Positions 1-12,200 of a stretch of DNA of 64,000 nt are shown in pieces. The position numbers and the translations under genes are program-made. The notes beneath the pieces are model-generated. The model made no database searches. It saw only the letters and a list, made by a program, of their open reading frames with translations, and had not been told where the DNA came from. Origin of the DNA: Lutjanus erythropterus (Eukaryota > Chordata > Actinopteri > Lutjaniformes > Lutjanidae); the NCBI GenBank assembly GCA_020091685.1, contig CM034599.1, forward strand, positions 7,534,836 to 7,598,835. The letters are read 5' to 3'. Position 1 is the first letter of the stretch. Every line of letters begins with the position of its first letter.

Positions 1-259
1 CAGACAAGGTATTCTTCATCTATGAAACCATTGTTTTTCCAAAGCTAATATGTCAGAGAAATGATTCTCACATAAGTATGTACATACATGTGCTATGGTT
101 TAATATGATTTTACTAAATTTACTGAAATCCTCACAATAATCATAAATATTTTGTTGCATTTGTTATTAAAGTTTTGCTGATTCTGATTTAATTGAGTGA
201 TTTATGTACTTGATTTATGGATGCACTGTAGTTCTGATGACCGTTATATTACGATCCAG
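1..259 (+). other. vps33a: intron of vps33a (left part outside window)
   Basis: AT-rich sequence upstream of the first vps33a exon visible here. It ends in a plausible acceptor (ATCCAG at 254-259). I see no repeat or RNA gene in it. Confidence 0.6.
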
Positions 260-3200
260 GTGAACACATATATTGAAGACTGCATCGCCCAAAAGGATCC
301 GCTGATCAAGATTCTGCGTCTAGTGTGTATGCAGTCAGTCTGCAACAATGGCCTCAAGCAGAAGGTGTTGGACTACTACAAGAGGGAGATTCTCCAGGTA
401 GAGTCAAAGACATAAAGATTTGTTTTTTGGAGGTGATGTCCTTTCTGTGTCTGTACATTACTGCTGCATCAACAAAGAAATGTAGGGGTGATTTGCTTTG
501 TACTGTGGACTTTAAACGTGAAAATGAGATCTTCCCTTTCTCAGTTACCTATAACAGTCAGTCAATTGGTTTCTTTCTACGTAAAAAGAACTCAGGACGT
601 TTTTTTTTTCCAGGAAAATACAAAGGATATAAAGTTTATATGCTTTCCTGAGTGGCTTGTCTGTCTTGTGCAATATTTGCTAAAGTTAGCTTAGAAATGG
701 AGTCTGCTGACACTGACGAACGCCCACCACAACACATGCCTAACTTTGCTTAATTCATCTATCAACATGATAACTGTCAGTCATGTTTAGTCTCATGTAT
801 GTCATGTCATTGTCACGTGCCAATGAAGTGCGAACACAAGCACCAGCAACAAGAAGCTGATCGCAGTTCACATAAAGGGATAGTTCATATTATTTGATGT
901 GCAGTTGTAGGAGGCACTAATCGATAGTGTGTTAGCTGCAGTAGATGGTGGTCACCATGCAGGGAGGACAACCAGCATGGAAGCTAAGCAATGTACTGTT
1001 GTGCACAGGGTTGCAGGAAAAGGTGTTTTAGCTACCTAAAAAAGTTTATGATGATAGCGATAAATCAATGATCAATCCATCAGTTATGTAAACAATTAAA
1101 ATTTAATTGATCTGCTGTCAAAGATCTGAACTATAACAGTTTCTTTTTGTGAACACACTCCATGTTATCAGATATTAAAGTGTGTGTGTTTAATATGTAG
1201 GCCTTCACTTCTTTACATGCTTCATTGGTAAAGTAGTGCTGTCAGAGAATTTGCAATATGTTTTTGGTGAAATAAAACTTTGAGGAGGAACAAAACACGT
1301 TTGATATAAACAAATTTTTTGGTTTTTTTTTATATCAGTTAAGTGATTAATTGATTAATGTTACCAATGCTCAATTAAGGAAAGTGCCTACAGTTTTCAG
1401 CCCTAGTTAGTGAGTATTTTCAGTGCTTTTCTTTGGTGCTAGCCTGCCTTTTCCAGCAGGAAACTGTGTGTAATAACAACTGCTGCCTGACTGTTTTTTA
1501 AATAATTCCTTCTTTTTGTCTTTTATGAAGACCTATGGTTATGAACACATGCTGACTTTGAACAACCTAGAGAAGGCGGGTCTTTTAAAGCCACAGACGA
1601 GCTCAAGAAACAACTACCCAACCATCAGAAAAACCCTTAAACTGTGGATGGAGGACGCCAATGAACAGGTATGACATTTATGAATGAAGAAAGAACTTTG
1701 AGGGTTAAACCCAGGCATGCTTGACGGTTTGAGGAGGACCGCAACCTGTTTGTGTTTTTTGATTCCCCCAGAACCCCAACGACATCTCCTACGTGTACAG
1801 TGGCTACGCCCCGCTAAGCATCCGTCTGACCCAGGTCTTGGCGAGGCCCGGGTGGCGTAGCATCGAAGAGGTGCTGAAGATGCTTCCAGGCCCACACTTT
1901 GAGGAGAGACAGCAGCTGCCTGCCGGGCTTCATAAGAAACGTAAGGACCAGTAAAAACTAGGCCTGCTACTGTTTGCCCCGCCGCTCACTAAACAGAATG
2001 AAAGTAAACCGCCTCCTGCCTGCTACGTGTAGATAAGACACAGGCTTTGTCGAATGCTGAACAGCAGCAGATTGATGACACAAAGCTGACAGAAGCACTG
2101 TCAGTGTTTGTGGATTTTCTATGCATCTGTGTTGAAGAGAAGGCTAGATAACAACATACTGTGACCACCAGCACTTTCCTTCAGTTTTCCTCCATCTATT
2201 CGTCTTGGCAGTAGGAGGTGTTAAACTGATGTGAATAATGAATTTGATTACACACTCAATTTGAAATGTGCTAATTAGAACTGCGAGTTTGAGCATCAGA
2301 CAGTTGACTTGTTTCCACATGCCTGCCTTACAGTGGATTTTAAAAGGTGATAATAAAGGACTGTAATCTAGGGGGAGGGTGATTGCTAAATTAGCGTTCT
2401 CACATTTCAAAATATGGTGCTTTAGTGAAAAGGCCTTGGTCCTCTTTTGAATTGTAGTTGTATTTAGTTAAAGGGATAGTTGGGATTTTTTTTGAAGTGA
2501 AGGTTGTATAAGGCACTTATCCATAGATGCTGGCCTGATACCAGTGTGGTCCCTAAAGCCTTATAAACCCTGAACCCTCAGAAACTTTAGCTGACATCAG
2601 TTCGTAGTCTTTGAGTGTGAGAGCATGCAAGGGCTCAAAATGGTATAAACAGGAACGGGACTTTGTGCCATCCTTTAAAACATTTCTCTAAATGCATCTC
2701 AAAAAAGCCTTTTATTAATTCAAGCATGTTTTATTGCTAACATTTCTTATCTGTTTTACAAGTAATAAAACTTTAATTCAGTAGGTTTTACTTAATTTTA
2801 TGTTTGTATTGTTTTAATTGCCTTATTGCTGATTTTTTTTAAACCCTGGTCAACCATGTAAAACACTTAAATAATCAATTTACTTGTTTTTGTCAAAACA
2901 GCATCATACACTGGCATGTAAACTTTGTTTTTGTTGTACGTTCATAGTTGCTTTTCCCATGTCTGTTTTTTGTAATGCTCCTTAATTCCCTTTGGCACAG
3001 TCTGCAGAAATGCGGTCTTATGGAATGTGTTTATAGAGGGCTCGCAAAGTCTGTAAGAGAGCCCACATGGACTTCATAATTTGAAACTGCGACAACACTA
3101 AACCCTCGCAGACTTAACAGGAACACACCGCAAAGTCTGTGCGATAATGAGGGTACACACTGGGACTCCGCCAATATATTACCTACGGTAGATGGCAGTC

Positions 3201-4098
3201 TGCCGTCAGCGCACCCCCAGTTTGGAGAAGTAGCACGACTACCAGTGTTGGAAGCTAAGCAATGTATACCTGTGGACAGGGTCAGCAGCAAAATATATTT
3301 TAATTAAATGAAAAACACATTTTCAGTTTAACTGTACACCATATTTAGAATATTTTCACTACTTTACCTTGGCGTCAGACAGCCTTTTTGCGATGGGGAA
3401 CCATTGTTATATAAGCCAAATACTGCTTTCACCAAAGCCACCAGACTCCTCCAGCAAAAACAGTAATTTTACGTTGCAGAATACGGTGTATACAAATACA
3501 CCGAATACAGCAGAACACGGTAGAATGGCAAAACTAACCCTTTAAAACACAGAAGTCAAACAGTAACACAAACAAACTAACAGATTGAGGCAGCGGTAAA
3601 CGTGCAACCACAGCTGTTCATTGCTTAGCTTCCTGCACTGGTACTCCGGCTGCTTCTCCAAACTGGGGACGTGCCGACAGCCATCTACTGTAGGTAATAC
3701 GGTGCTCATTATGGATAAGTACCTCATACAACCTAAACATTCAAACTATCCCTCCCGTTAGTGAGTGAAATTTGATGTTTTTACCATGTCAGAGAGAAAC
3801 GAAGGAAAAGCTGAAATGTCCTTTGTCATGCTTGAAGTTTCCCTTTTTTATTAACTTAGCTTTTACATTTGGAGTGACATGCATCTCTTTTTACTGTCAT
3901 ACAGGTCAGCAGGGGGAGAATCGGACAACGCTCGTGTTCTTCCTCGGTGGAGTGTCGTACGCAGAAATCGCCGCTCTTCGTTTCCTCTCTCAGATGGAAG
4001 ACAGCGGGATGGAGTACATCATAGCCACCACAAAACTCATAAACGGTACAACTTGGATCAAATCCCTCATGGACCGGCCTGAATCTCAGACCCCCTGA
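260..4098 (+). CDS. vps33a: VPS33A, C-terminal part (last four coding exons; 5' partial)
   Basis: Coding exons are 260-397, 1531-1668, 1772-1940 and 3905-4098 (stop TGA 4096-4098). All have GT donors and AG acceptors; the last intron splits an Arg codon (C|GT). The joined protein contains [10 protein letters not shown]-like, [51 protein letters not shown] and [19 protein letters not shown], which follow the end of vertebrate VPS33A. The visible part is about 212 residues of a protein that is about 596 long in human. VPS33A is the Sec1/Munc18 subunit of HOPS and CORVET. It binds VPS16 and SNARE bundles and promotes endosome-lysosome and autophagosome-lysosome fusion. The tail ends in [11 protein letters not shown], a few residues longer than the human end as I recall it. 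VPS33B is the alternative, but the C-terminal motifs fit VPS33A. Confidence 0.93.
398..1530 (+). other. vps33a: vps33a intron with one MITE fragment
   Basis: Intron between the first two visible exons. Positions 873 to about 1040 hold a fragment of the AAAGGGATAGTT element family, including its internal motif GGAAGCTAAGCAATGTACTG. Nothing else is recognised. Confidence 0.6.
873..1040 (+). repeat. fragment of AAAGGGATAGTT-end inverted-repeat element
   Basis: It starts with AAAGGGATAGTT and carries the internal blocks GTAGATGG and AAGCTAAGCAATGTACTG. The same blocks occur at 3180-3290, 3600-3720, 43490-43620 and 44440-44560. I found no matching right end, so it looks truncated. Confidence 0.6.
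2470..3755. mobile_element. composite inverted-repeat (MITE-like) element in vps33a intron
   Basis: The left end AAAGGGATAGTT (2470) is matched by the right end AACTATCCCT (3744-3753). Sub-terminal blocks also repeat in opposite orientation: GCTAAGCAATGT near 3252 and ACATTGCTTAGC-like near 3620, and GTAGATGG near 3187 against CCATCTAC near 3682. A second dispersed repeat (about 2985-3150) sits inside. There is no transposase ORF, so it would be non-autonomous. Confidence 0.7.
2985..3150 (+). repeat. dispersed repeat, copy also at 47660-47835
   Basis: Shares ordered blocks with 47660-47835: TATGGAA, a stretch near AGAGAGCCC...TGGACTT, GACTTAAC and AAGTCTGTG. Both copies lie inside larger inverted-repeat elements. 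No coding potential is seen. Confidence 0.6.
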
Positions 4099-5400
4099 GT
4101 CACCTGTACACCCACCTGGCTACATCAAACACCCCATCCATCAGAAAACCTCAGCTGCTGTTTTCATGTCTATATCAGTGTACTGCAGGTGTTTCATTGA
4201 TGTCTGTGCAACAGATGTTAAACAGCGACTCTTTAAAGGTGCCCAGTGGAGTTTTCTTCTAAACAAAGGCATGTTTAATCTCAGTGTTACTGACCTTCTG
4301 ACTTTGTGCGTATGCTCAACACCCAACATGAATGCATTTCCTTCTTCATAATGTTTAAAGCTGACTTTTTTTTAAAAGCATATTTTAAATCGCGCATTGT
4401 TATATCCATGTTTTCTTGCTTGCCTCTTCTGATGCTTTCCTACACCTCTTTGTATAGCACCACCACTAACTGTGGGTCAGTGGAAAGGGCAGGCCAAGAA
4501 TGATAACTTTAACAATTAGATTAAGCCATTGCTGCTATTAAAGACATAAGCAAGTCCACATTTGGAGGAAATGGACTCTCAGCCTGGGGACTGTGACTTG
4601 AGTCCTTTTGTGATTAAAAAAAAGTAAACCTGGAGTTACTCAAAGTTTTAAGTTGCATACATTTTGTCATGTACATGCTTATTGTAACACCATCCTATCC
4701 TATCCTAGATGTTAATAAGGACCAAACGAACTTCAACGCCTAAGACTGTTTTGCAGTATGTCAGGTAAAATGACATTTCATGTGTAATTTGCAGCCTAAT
4801 ATTACATCATGTAAGCATTTCATAGGTAAGTTGTTAATCACAATATTTTGTGGATTTTGATTGGCTGTCAGTGTCTCTGAACATGATCCCAACAAAATCT
4901 AACAATACTCCACCATCCATTTGACTTAGAATTTTTAAAACAATATATTTATAGTCATAGTTATAGTTGTCGTTCTTGGTGTGGACGGCTCTGAAAAGTG
5001 AGACCGGCAGCAGAAATATGTGTCACATCACCTGCAGCCTCATGGTTGTGGATGATACAAACAAAACATGGACCCACTCATAAAAACATTGCTCCACAGT
5101 GCTTCTAGTGGTCATAAACTCCACGGGGTGCCTTTAATTTTTACCAGTCCTTGACTTGCACCAAGACAATATAATATAAAGCTGGTTAATGCTACTGTAG
5201 TTCTGCATCCATTTGCCCTCTGGCGCTACTGTATATATGTATGTATGATTAAAATCTTTGGGATGTTTGTGATGATGTCATGTATAAGACGATTAAAGAT
5301 GCACTTCTTCGGTTTTTGAAGGCTTTGTCGGCTGTTTTCTGTGGCTTTTGCTGGAGTAAAAATATGTAAATAAAGCCTGTAAACCACTGAAAATACTCGA
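4099..5400 (+). other. vps33a: vps33a 3' UTR with candidate poly(A) signal at 5369-5374
   Basis: No reading frame here looks coding. AATAAA at 5369-5374 is the best candidate for 3'-end processing; the exact cleavage site is inferred. Short ORFs in this stretch have no recognisable similarity. Confidence 0.5.
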
Positions 5401-5984
5401 TCATGTGGGAAGCCATTTTGCCTTTTGTTTAGTAGATAATTTTCTGAAAGACAGGGTGATTGTGATAAGGGAGAGCAGATGAAAGGCAGGGATGGGAGTG
5501 TATCCGTCAGCAGTGGTCCAGCTCTCTGAAGGAGCAATTAGCGCCGTAACAGGCCTCCCGATCAGCCGGTAATGGCCCTGTGCTGTCTGGAGAGCTCAGC
5601 CCACGGCAGCCCATGATTTGACAGCGCAGGACACTGATTGAATTAGGAGGCCATTTGCTCCATGTTCCGGTAGAGGATAACTGTGCTGCGGGAGGGTGTT
5701 TGATCTCCTTTTCAGTCAATACCTTCTCCTTGCCTTACACTATGAACACATGGAGACCTGCTGACAGCACTCGGATATTTTAGTGAACTGGCTTAGGTAA
5801 ATCTATGTTCATTTCCTAGATGTTGATTGGACTTTGAGGCTTCTTTGATTTAATTAGAAAATACTAATTTTTTTGTTTGATGACTAAAATCGTACACTAC
5901 AATTTCTTTGTTTGAGGAGCAGGTGCACTGAAGACTTAAACTCACATTAGGTCAATCCCAGGGGATTCAGATCCTTGTGATCAG
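5401..5984. other. intergenic, nothing recognised
   Basis: Mixed-composition sequence between vps33a and the exon inferred at 5985. It could contain the promoter of the downstream microprotein gene, but no TATA box or CpG-rich core stands out. Confidence 0.4.
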
Positions 5985-6119
5985 TTATTGCTTTTTGGCT
6001 CCTCCTCTGCCATAAGGGCTAGAAACGCTCAAGGCTGCACACACCAACTTGGACTTCAGGGCTGGAAGCACAGGAGCCCACTTGCTGATCAGCTCCTGTC
6101 CTGCTCCAACAACGCCAAG
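5985..6119 (+). other. candidate 5' non-coding exon of the microprotein gene
   Basis: Ends in a good donor (AACGCCAAG then GTATGA, boundary 6119/6120). It precedes a single coding exon that begins right after an acceptor at 8348. The left boundary is a guess. The exon has no in-frame start that would extend the protein. Confidence 0.45.
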
Positions 6120-6424
6120 GTATGATTGCTATTGTTTTTTTATTTTAGAAAGTATACCATGAGTTTGTTTGTGATTCATGCACGTTTAATTTTTCTCCAT
6201 TTTTGCCTTTACCCGGACGAGAAATTAATGTATTTTTAGATAAGACAACAGGCTACATCCGACTGCTGTATCTTTTTAAATGATACATGAAAGTATATTT
6301 TTTATTTGTATAATTTATTCTGACAAACATGTTTCATATATGAATTTGGCTGTAACTTCTGCAGCCCAATGAATAACAACTTTTTCAAAAACATACACAA
6401 ATATATTCAGTATGTCTCCCTGAA

Positions 6425-8046
6425 AAGTAGAATTGCAATAGTTGGTTGATTGATTAATTTGTTGATTGAAACAAAATTAGTAGTCTTTTGATAATTGTTT
6501 AATTCACTGTTGAAGCAAAAATGTCAAACATTTCCTGGTTTCAGCCTCTTAAACGTGAGGATTTGCTGCATTTCTTTATACTTTTATGATGGTAAATGAA
6601 GAGTTTGGGGGTTTTGAGCTTTTGGTTGGACAGAAGAAACAATTTTCTCTCTAGGCTCTGGGAAAATTATGATTCTAAGAATATGTCTTATTATTTTCCA
6701 TTTTATAGAAGGGCCTGACGGATACTGGATGTTTTGGTCTGATGCTGATATTGATATTAAGGCATAAAAAATTCTGATATTGATATATTTGCTGATGTTC
6801 TTTATACAGAATATCATCCAGAATATATAAGTATATAGAATCTATCCATGAACACTTGTGACAAAGATATGTAATAGATGCAGGATAATTTACAGTTTAC
6901 AATAAACGTTATTGTATGAAATGACATCTGGTCACTCAGTCAGTAAACTTTTGCTGGTATTTTTTTTATAATTATTACATTTAAAAAATACAAATACAGC
7001 TAAAACATATGCATGTATGAAACCTGAACTAAGAAAAAGGATCACATGCACAAAATGATGCCTATAAAGGTAACAAATAAAAACAATCTGCATTATTTTC
7101 TGTTAAAGAAAAAAAAAATTATAGTCACATATTTGACAACATTCAAGCTCAACAGGCCAAAGGATTGCCTGGGGAGAGTTAATAAATCTAAAGTAATTTT
7201 TCATGCAAAATGTCGGGGAAAAAAATCCTGCTTTTCTCTGTTTTATATCATCTTAAACTGAGTATCTTTGGTTATTGACTGACAGAACAAGACATTTAAA
7301 GACATCACCTCAGACTCTGAAAAACTGGGAAAGACATTCTTCACTATTTGTGACATTTTACAGATATTGCAGGTCTAGATTAAAAATGACAAATAACTTT
7401 AGTCTTTGTTTGGTAACCACTAATGAATAAGTCAGTGTGTAGAAGGTGAGTAAAAATTTACTTTGGGCAAGTAGATTTCTGAAAATCTTAATGAAAAACA
7501 TTAAAAGGGACAGTTCACTCAAACATCAAACATTTTACTTAAAATAATTTTACTCATGATAATCCACACAGCCTGTTGTGAGCAGTTTAATGTAGGAACT
7601 ACATTAAAAAACTTTCTAGAAGAATAGTTCTGTTGGTTCTACTGCAGAAAGAATATAGTTCCCATATGAAACTGCTCCCAACAAGATCTGTGGATTATGT
7701 TGAGTAACTGGGTCATGATTTCTGGAGAGACTAGTTTTGAAATTATATATTTTTTAAACATATAAATATATGAGTATATTTTGGTGCTTTGAGCCTCACA
7801 AGCCGAGTGCACCAAAAAAAGCACAAAAGGCCAGAAGAAAAATATGTATTTTTGATTTTTTTTAACTGTCCCTTTAACGCTGAACCCTGACATATATGCC
7901 AGTACCAATATAGACTGATATAGCTGTGATAGGACAATATTGGGTTGATAATATCTATTTTGTGAACCAAACAACTGATCAATTAATCATGAAAATAATC
8001 AGCAGATTAATCGATAAATGAAATAATCATTGGCTGCAGCCCTGTA
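6425..8046. mobile_element. composite of nested hAT-like and inverted-repeat elements in intron 1
   Basis: The outer part begins near TTGCAATAGTTGG and ends with TTGGCTGCAGCCCTGTA, the typical ends of a teleost hAT-like MITE. Inside it, 6712-7970 carries a second family rich in CTGATATTGATAT. Inside that, 7501-7877 is an element with matching ends. The intron is therefore largely transposon-derived. Confidence 0.6.
7501..7877. mobile_element. MITE with AAAGGGACAGTT / AACTGTCCCTTT ends
   Basis: Terminal inverted repeats AAAAGGGACAGTT (7504) and AACTGTCCCTTTAA (7864-7877) bound 377 bp. Related copies with the same ends lie at 36737-37168 and 46942-48126. It has no transposase ORF. Confidence 0.75.
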
Positions 8047-8349
8047 GAAATATCAGCAGTTTAAGACATGAAAGGTGGATGCTGAAGATGTTCAGCAGTC
8101 TATATTGTTTGTGGCTGTACACAAACAAATCAGATCAATACTGAACCCACTTAGTGCAATTAACAGATAAATTATTAATTATGCAGCCTCCTCAGCTTCT
8201 ATAAGGCTGGAAACAAATTGATTTGCACCTCTACAACAGATAAACTTGAACACAATCAATAATACATAAAGCACTAAAAAAATAATGTATTTGCTACTTG
8301 AAGTCATTTTGTATTATATTCTGGAATTTGGCGAATGTGTGTTTGCAGA

Positions 8350-8556
8350 ATGGGTCGGGGTGAGAACATGGGACACCTGACTCAACCTGGTCGCAGGCAG
8401 AAGACACAGCAGGAGCCTCTGGATGTGGAGCCTTTGTTCATCCGCTTCCTCCGGACGTTCAGGGAAATCCTCAAGTTTGTTCTCTTCAGCTACACGGTGC
8501 TGTTTGGTGCTTTGCTGCTGGCCAGATGGACCACTTATTTTATGGTGGGAAAGTAA
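8350..8556 (+). CDS. 68-residue single-pass membrane microprotein, unrecognised
   Basis: A single coding exon opens at ATG 8350, two bases after a clear acceptor (TGTTTGCAG ending 8348), and stops at TAA 8554-8556. The protein has a polar, basic N-terminus (residues 1-27) with a GRRQK patch. An amphipathic segment follows (29-42, LFIRFLRTFREILK), then one strongly hydrophobic helix (43-58 or longer, VLFSYTVLFGALLLA), and a short tail ending MVGK. It has no signal peptide, so a single-pass membrane protein is inferred. The layout (non-coding first exon, one small coding exon, long 3' UTR) resembles sarcolipin/phospholamban-type micropeptide genes, but the sequence is not one I recognise. An upstream in-frame ATG at 8335 lies in the intron. 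Function unknown. Confidence 0.65.
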   Translation: MGRGENMGHLTQPGRRQKTQQEPLDVEPLFIRFLRTFREILKFVLFSYTVLFGALLLARWTTYFMVGK

Positions 8557-9295
8557 AAAAGGAGACCCGACTGTGGAAGAATGAGCCTGTTCTCGGACTT
8601 GGAGCTCATTAAAGACACAGACCTACTTTGGATTTGTGGTCCATGCACTTCCTATAAATCATTAATGTCTCCACAGACAACAGTAACAGCTGGAGTGATC
8701 ATGTCTGCTTCCTTATTTGATTCACACTCTGCAGTAGAGCTCAAAGCTTTTGTGCATCTTTATCATATCTAAACAAGGTGTTGCAGGCATATACAGCAAC
8801 TCCACAGTGAAACTCATTTTAAACGAGTGAGCTTGCATCAGATGTGTTTGTTGGCGGTGCTTAAATGTGCAATCTAGAAACTGCGATATCTCCTGTGTTG
8901 GAAAATGACCACAATGAAAATGTAAAACATGTTTGTATAGCTGTGTAGCATATAAAATCAGTGTATTCTTGATTGATAAAAGCTTTAAAGTTGTTGTTTT
9001 TTTTCAAGGGAAGCACATACAAGGTTTGACAAGAATGTGTAAATAAGACATTTCAGCAGTGCCTATGTCATCGGAGACTGTCCCAATGTCTCCTGGGTGA
9101 ATTAGTGAAACAATTATGATTGGTTCTGATGGGACATTGTGTGTCTGGGAAAGCTGAGTCATCAGGCAGGGAGGGAGGGACATTCCTGCTGCTCCAGGCT
9201 CCCAGAGGGCCTGAAGAGTCCAGGTTTAAATTGTAAATATGGGTGGCAATACTGTATGCACCACCAAAGCACAATAAACAGATGATTTGGGCCTT
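8557..9295 (+). other. 3' UTR of the microprotein gene, poly(A) signal 9273-9278
   Basis: AATAAA at 9273-9278 (ACCAAAGCACAATAAACAG context) would end a roughly 740-base 3' UTR. Small ORFs here (for example 8581-8772) show no coding signature. Confidence 0.5.
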
Positions 9296-11359
9296 ACGGC
9301 AATCTCCTGCATTACTTCATAATCATGAGGCCCTGTTTTGTAGAGTTAAAATCTACTCATTTCAACTTAAATTTGCAGAATTTTCCTAAAAACAGTGCAC
9401 ATACATGTTAAAATAATACGCCTCAATCATCACTTCTGACCCACTAGAAGTGTGTGGTGTCGTCTGTTTCTGCACAGACTCTGCCATCTGCTTCTATTCT
9501 CTTATCTCTTCATTATTTTGCTGTGGGACACTTGGGACCAACCAAGACCCAAGAGTCAGTATTTGACGACCTGGGAACAAGACTTAATAATTACAGTTTT
9601 TTCTTTTTATGATTGCTTGCGCACTAAAATTAAAAATAACACACAGTTAGTGGAACCTGACACTCAAGGAGCAAAACCTCAGCCCAGATCTGCACAACTA
9701 TAAGCACATTCTCAGCCTCACGCTTTCTTGTAAAACACTACACACAGTGTTTTTCAAATCACTAAACACACTTCTCTACGTTAGACACAGAAATCTAATA
9801 TCATGTTACTTCTTAGCCCTTTCAAAGCACTCAAAGTACAACACGGTTCAAACAATGGATCAAACACAGCATTCATGGATGAATTGTCTGATTTTACATT
9901 ACAGAGAGAAATAATATTTTCATGAGTGTGCAGCACTGTTATGTGTTGTGTTTAATCCATATATTCATGTACTTTACCCGAACACAGTGGTTCCCAAATT
10001 GGGGGGCAGAGCCACTGCAGGGGGGACGTTGAAGGCCAGGGGAGAAATATAGAGTGAAACAAAGTTGAATGAATATGATTTATGTATGGGAAATAAACAA
10101 GTATGTTTACGGATTCTATCCTTCTAAACTTTTTTTTAGCAGTTCCTCCCCAGATTACCATTAATGATTGATAAAAACTGTGAGGTTAGGGGGCGCAAAC
10201 TTTGTTCAGCATATGAAAGGGGGGCTTGCCAGAAAAAAAGTTTGAGAACCACTGCCAATGAAAAGCAATGTCCCAACTTTGAGTCTGGTTTGTGACCTTT
10301 CCCTCTCCCTAGTTTCTTTGTGTCTTCTGCTGGCATCTTATAACAGCTTCAAAATGCCCCCAAAATGATTACTTTTTAAAAACTAAATAAGACTAAGTCT
10401 AGACTTGACATAAGTGGTTTGACTTAAGTGATTTTCTTTGGGTATTGCAGTCAGTGCCTGCGGTGAGCATTAGCTTTATGAACAATGTGATAAGAATTAA
10501 TTGCTGTTCACTCCCAAGCTAAGTGATTGGCTTTGTTTGTTAATCCACTGTTTAGTTCAGCAAATAATATGCATTTCCTGGCTTCAGTGTCTTCCTCCAT
10601 TGCTGTAATCTTGTCTTCAAAAATGTTCACTTTTCTCTTTTGGTCCATGGCTGTTCCTGACTAACACCTCATTTGTGCTGCATTATATAAGGGTGAATTG
10701 CTGACTGCGAGGCAGTTGCTGGCAGTTTTAAGTAAACAAGATCAATGGTGCATAAGTTACAAATAGGCTTCTTATATTCAGTATTTTTTATGAAATGAAC
10801 ATTAGCACACTTTCGGAAATCTTAAAGCTGTAACGTAACATTTCTGCAGTTTGAAAACGCTGGACTGAGGGTCTGAATCACACATGTATATTGATAACTT
10901 CCATTTTGCCAGAAAAATTACATTTAATACCTTTTTTATATTCCCTCAAAGTTACAGGTAAATATAGTTGTTAGTTCCATATTAAACTCCTTTAAAGTCA
11001 CTCTAAAGTTACTACAGACATTATATGAGTCTGGACAGATATTGACGTAAACTCCAACTTGACTGGTTGGTGGAGACAAACAACTGTGAGGCAGTAAATC
11101 TATTTTTTGATAGTTCTGTTTTATGTGTCCATTGACAGCTGACCTCTCTCTCTTCTTAACTGGCAGCAAGTGATCAACAACTGCATCAGTTTGAAATCTT
11201 GTTTCAGCTCAGGACATCGTATGTGGGGGTCATGTTAATGTTGGCAGAACTTTGCAAATCTCCACTGATTGCATGTGACAGTTGTGGTGGCATTGCAGTA
11301 GGTGCTTCACCATATGTTGACTGGAGGGGATCTGCTCTTTACTGAGTGCACTCTTCTAG
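9296..11359. other. intergenic with one hAT-like MITE; otherwise nothing recognised
   Basis: 9560-9960 is rich in CACA-type motifs and looks like an old repeat. 9985-10254 is a hAT-like element, annotated separately. A 31-base block at 10873-10903 (AATCACACATGTATATTGAT) recurs at 16530-16560. No gene seen. Confidence 0.45.
9985..10254. mobile_element. hAT-like MITE, CAGTGGTTCCCAAA-type ends
   Basis: The left end CAGTGGTTCCCAAATT and right end TTTGAGAACCACTG are imperfect inverted repeats bounding 270 bp, and the G-rich interior is typical of this hAT group. The flanking 8-mers (CCCGAACA and CCAATGAA) do not match, so the insertion looks old. Confidence 0.65.
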
Positions 11360-12200
11360 TTTGATGTATGAACTAAGAGTGAACCACTCCTTTGATGTGT
11401 GTGTATGTATGTTTTGGGTAGTCTGTGTTGACATGGTGCAAATATCTTTAATACATGTCAAATATATTTCTAAGACATTTCTCCTGTGTTCAGTAAAAGA
11501 GATTTTTAAAAAAGGCTACATTCTTGGCTTTGAAAAACTGAGAAACCTCTGGTCTAGACTACTTGTGTATTGGTCTATTTGTCTCTGTTGTTTTTTCTGT
11601 TACAACAAACACAACCGGCGGTGACCATTTTCAGCAAACCATTGGTCCAAACTGACCCCCCCAACCTTCCCCTCATCTAATTCCAAAGGTTCCTGCAGAC
11701 ACACTATTTAAAAGACAGACACCGTCATTAAAAATGCAACATATTTGAAACTCTTACTTAAACACATCACAAACCAGACAAGTCTGACTGCCATCATGGT
11801 GAGTTTTTAAACTGTTAAGTTACAACATTGTTTGTTGGTAGCTGTTTTTGGGGTTTGACATGATAAAGTAACGTAAATCATGGAGGTGAAGAGAGTGATT
11901 ATAAAATGTGATGTTTACCAGTGGATAAAAGTCATATTTAGTTTTGACTCATCATGCTGAGATGAAATATTAAAACTATGATGTTCATGTCCTTTTTCTT
12001 GTGAAGAAATATTTGGTCCTGGCTTTGCTGCTATGTGCTCTGCTGTCACTGTCAAACACTGGATGTTTCCTTAAAGCCCCCAAACAAGGTAAACACATAC
12101 CACACACACAGAGACATACAGCATATTTATGGTCTATACACACAAAAGTTTCTGTTATTAGAACAATATCAGAAATTAACACATGATGTGATATTATGAC
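11360..12200 (+). repeat. segment duplicated at 19476-20350 (upstream, exon 1-2 of msmb copies 1 and 3)
   Basis: The 5' flank from TATGAACTAAGAGTGAACC through intron 1, exon 2 and intron 2 of copy 1 is near-identical to copy 3. Intron 1 shares long runs such as GTAACGTAAATCATGGAGG. Copy 2 is clearly more different over the same interval. Confidence 0.8.
11705..11714 (+). promoter_or_regulatory. TATA-like element of msmb-like copy 1
   Basis: TATTTAAAAG, 82 bases before the ATG. It is preserved in all three copies (17053-17062, 19855-19864) within a strongly conserved proximal block (CCAAAGGTTCCTGCAGACAC ...). This fits a TATA-driven, tissue-restricted secretory gene. Confidence 0.65.

Noticed and set aside
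1614-1895. Minus-strand ORF over vps33a exons
   Set aside because: Antisense shadow of two real vps33a exons.
8581-8772. 63-codon frame right after the microprotein stop
   Set aside because: Lies in the inferred 3' UTR, with no homology or conserved features.
9452-9703. 83-codon hydrophobic frame
   Set aside because: No splice context, poly(A) signal or homology; it overlaps repeat-like sequence.
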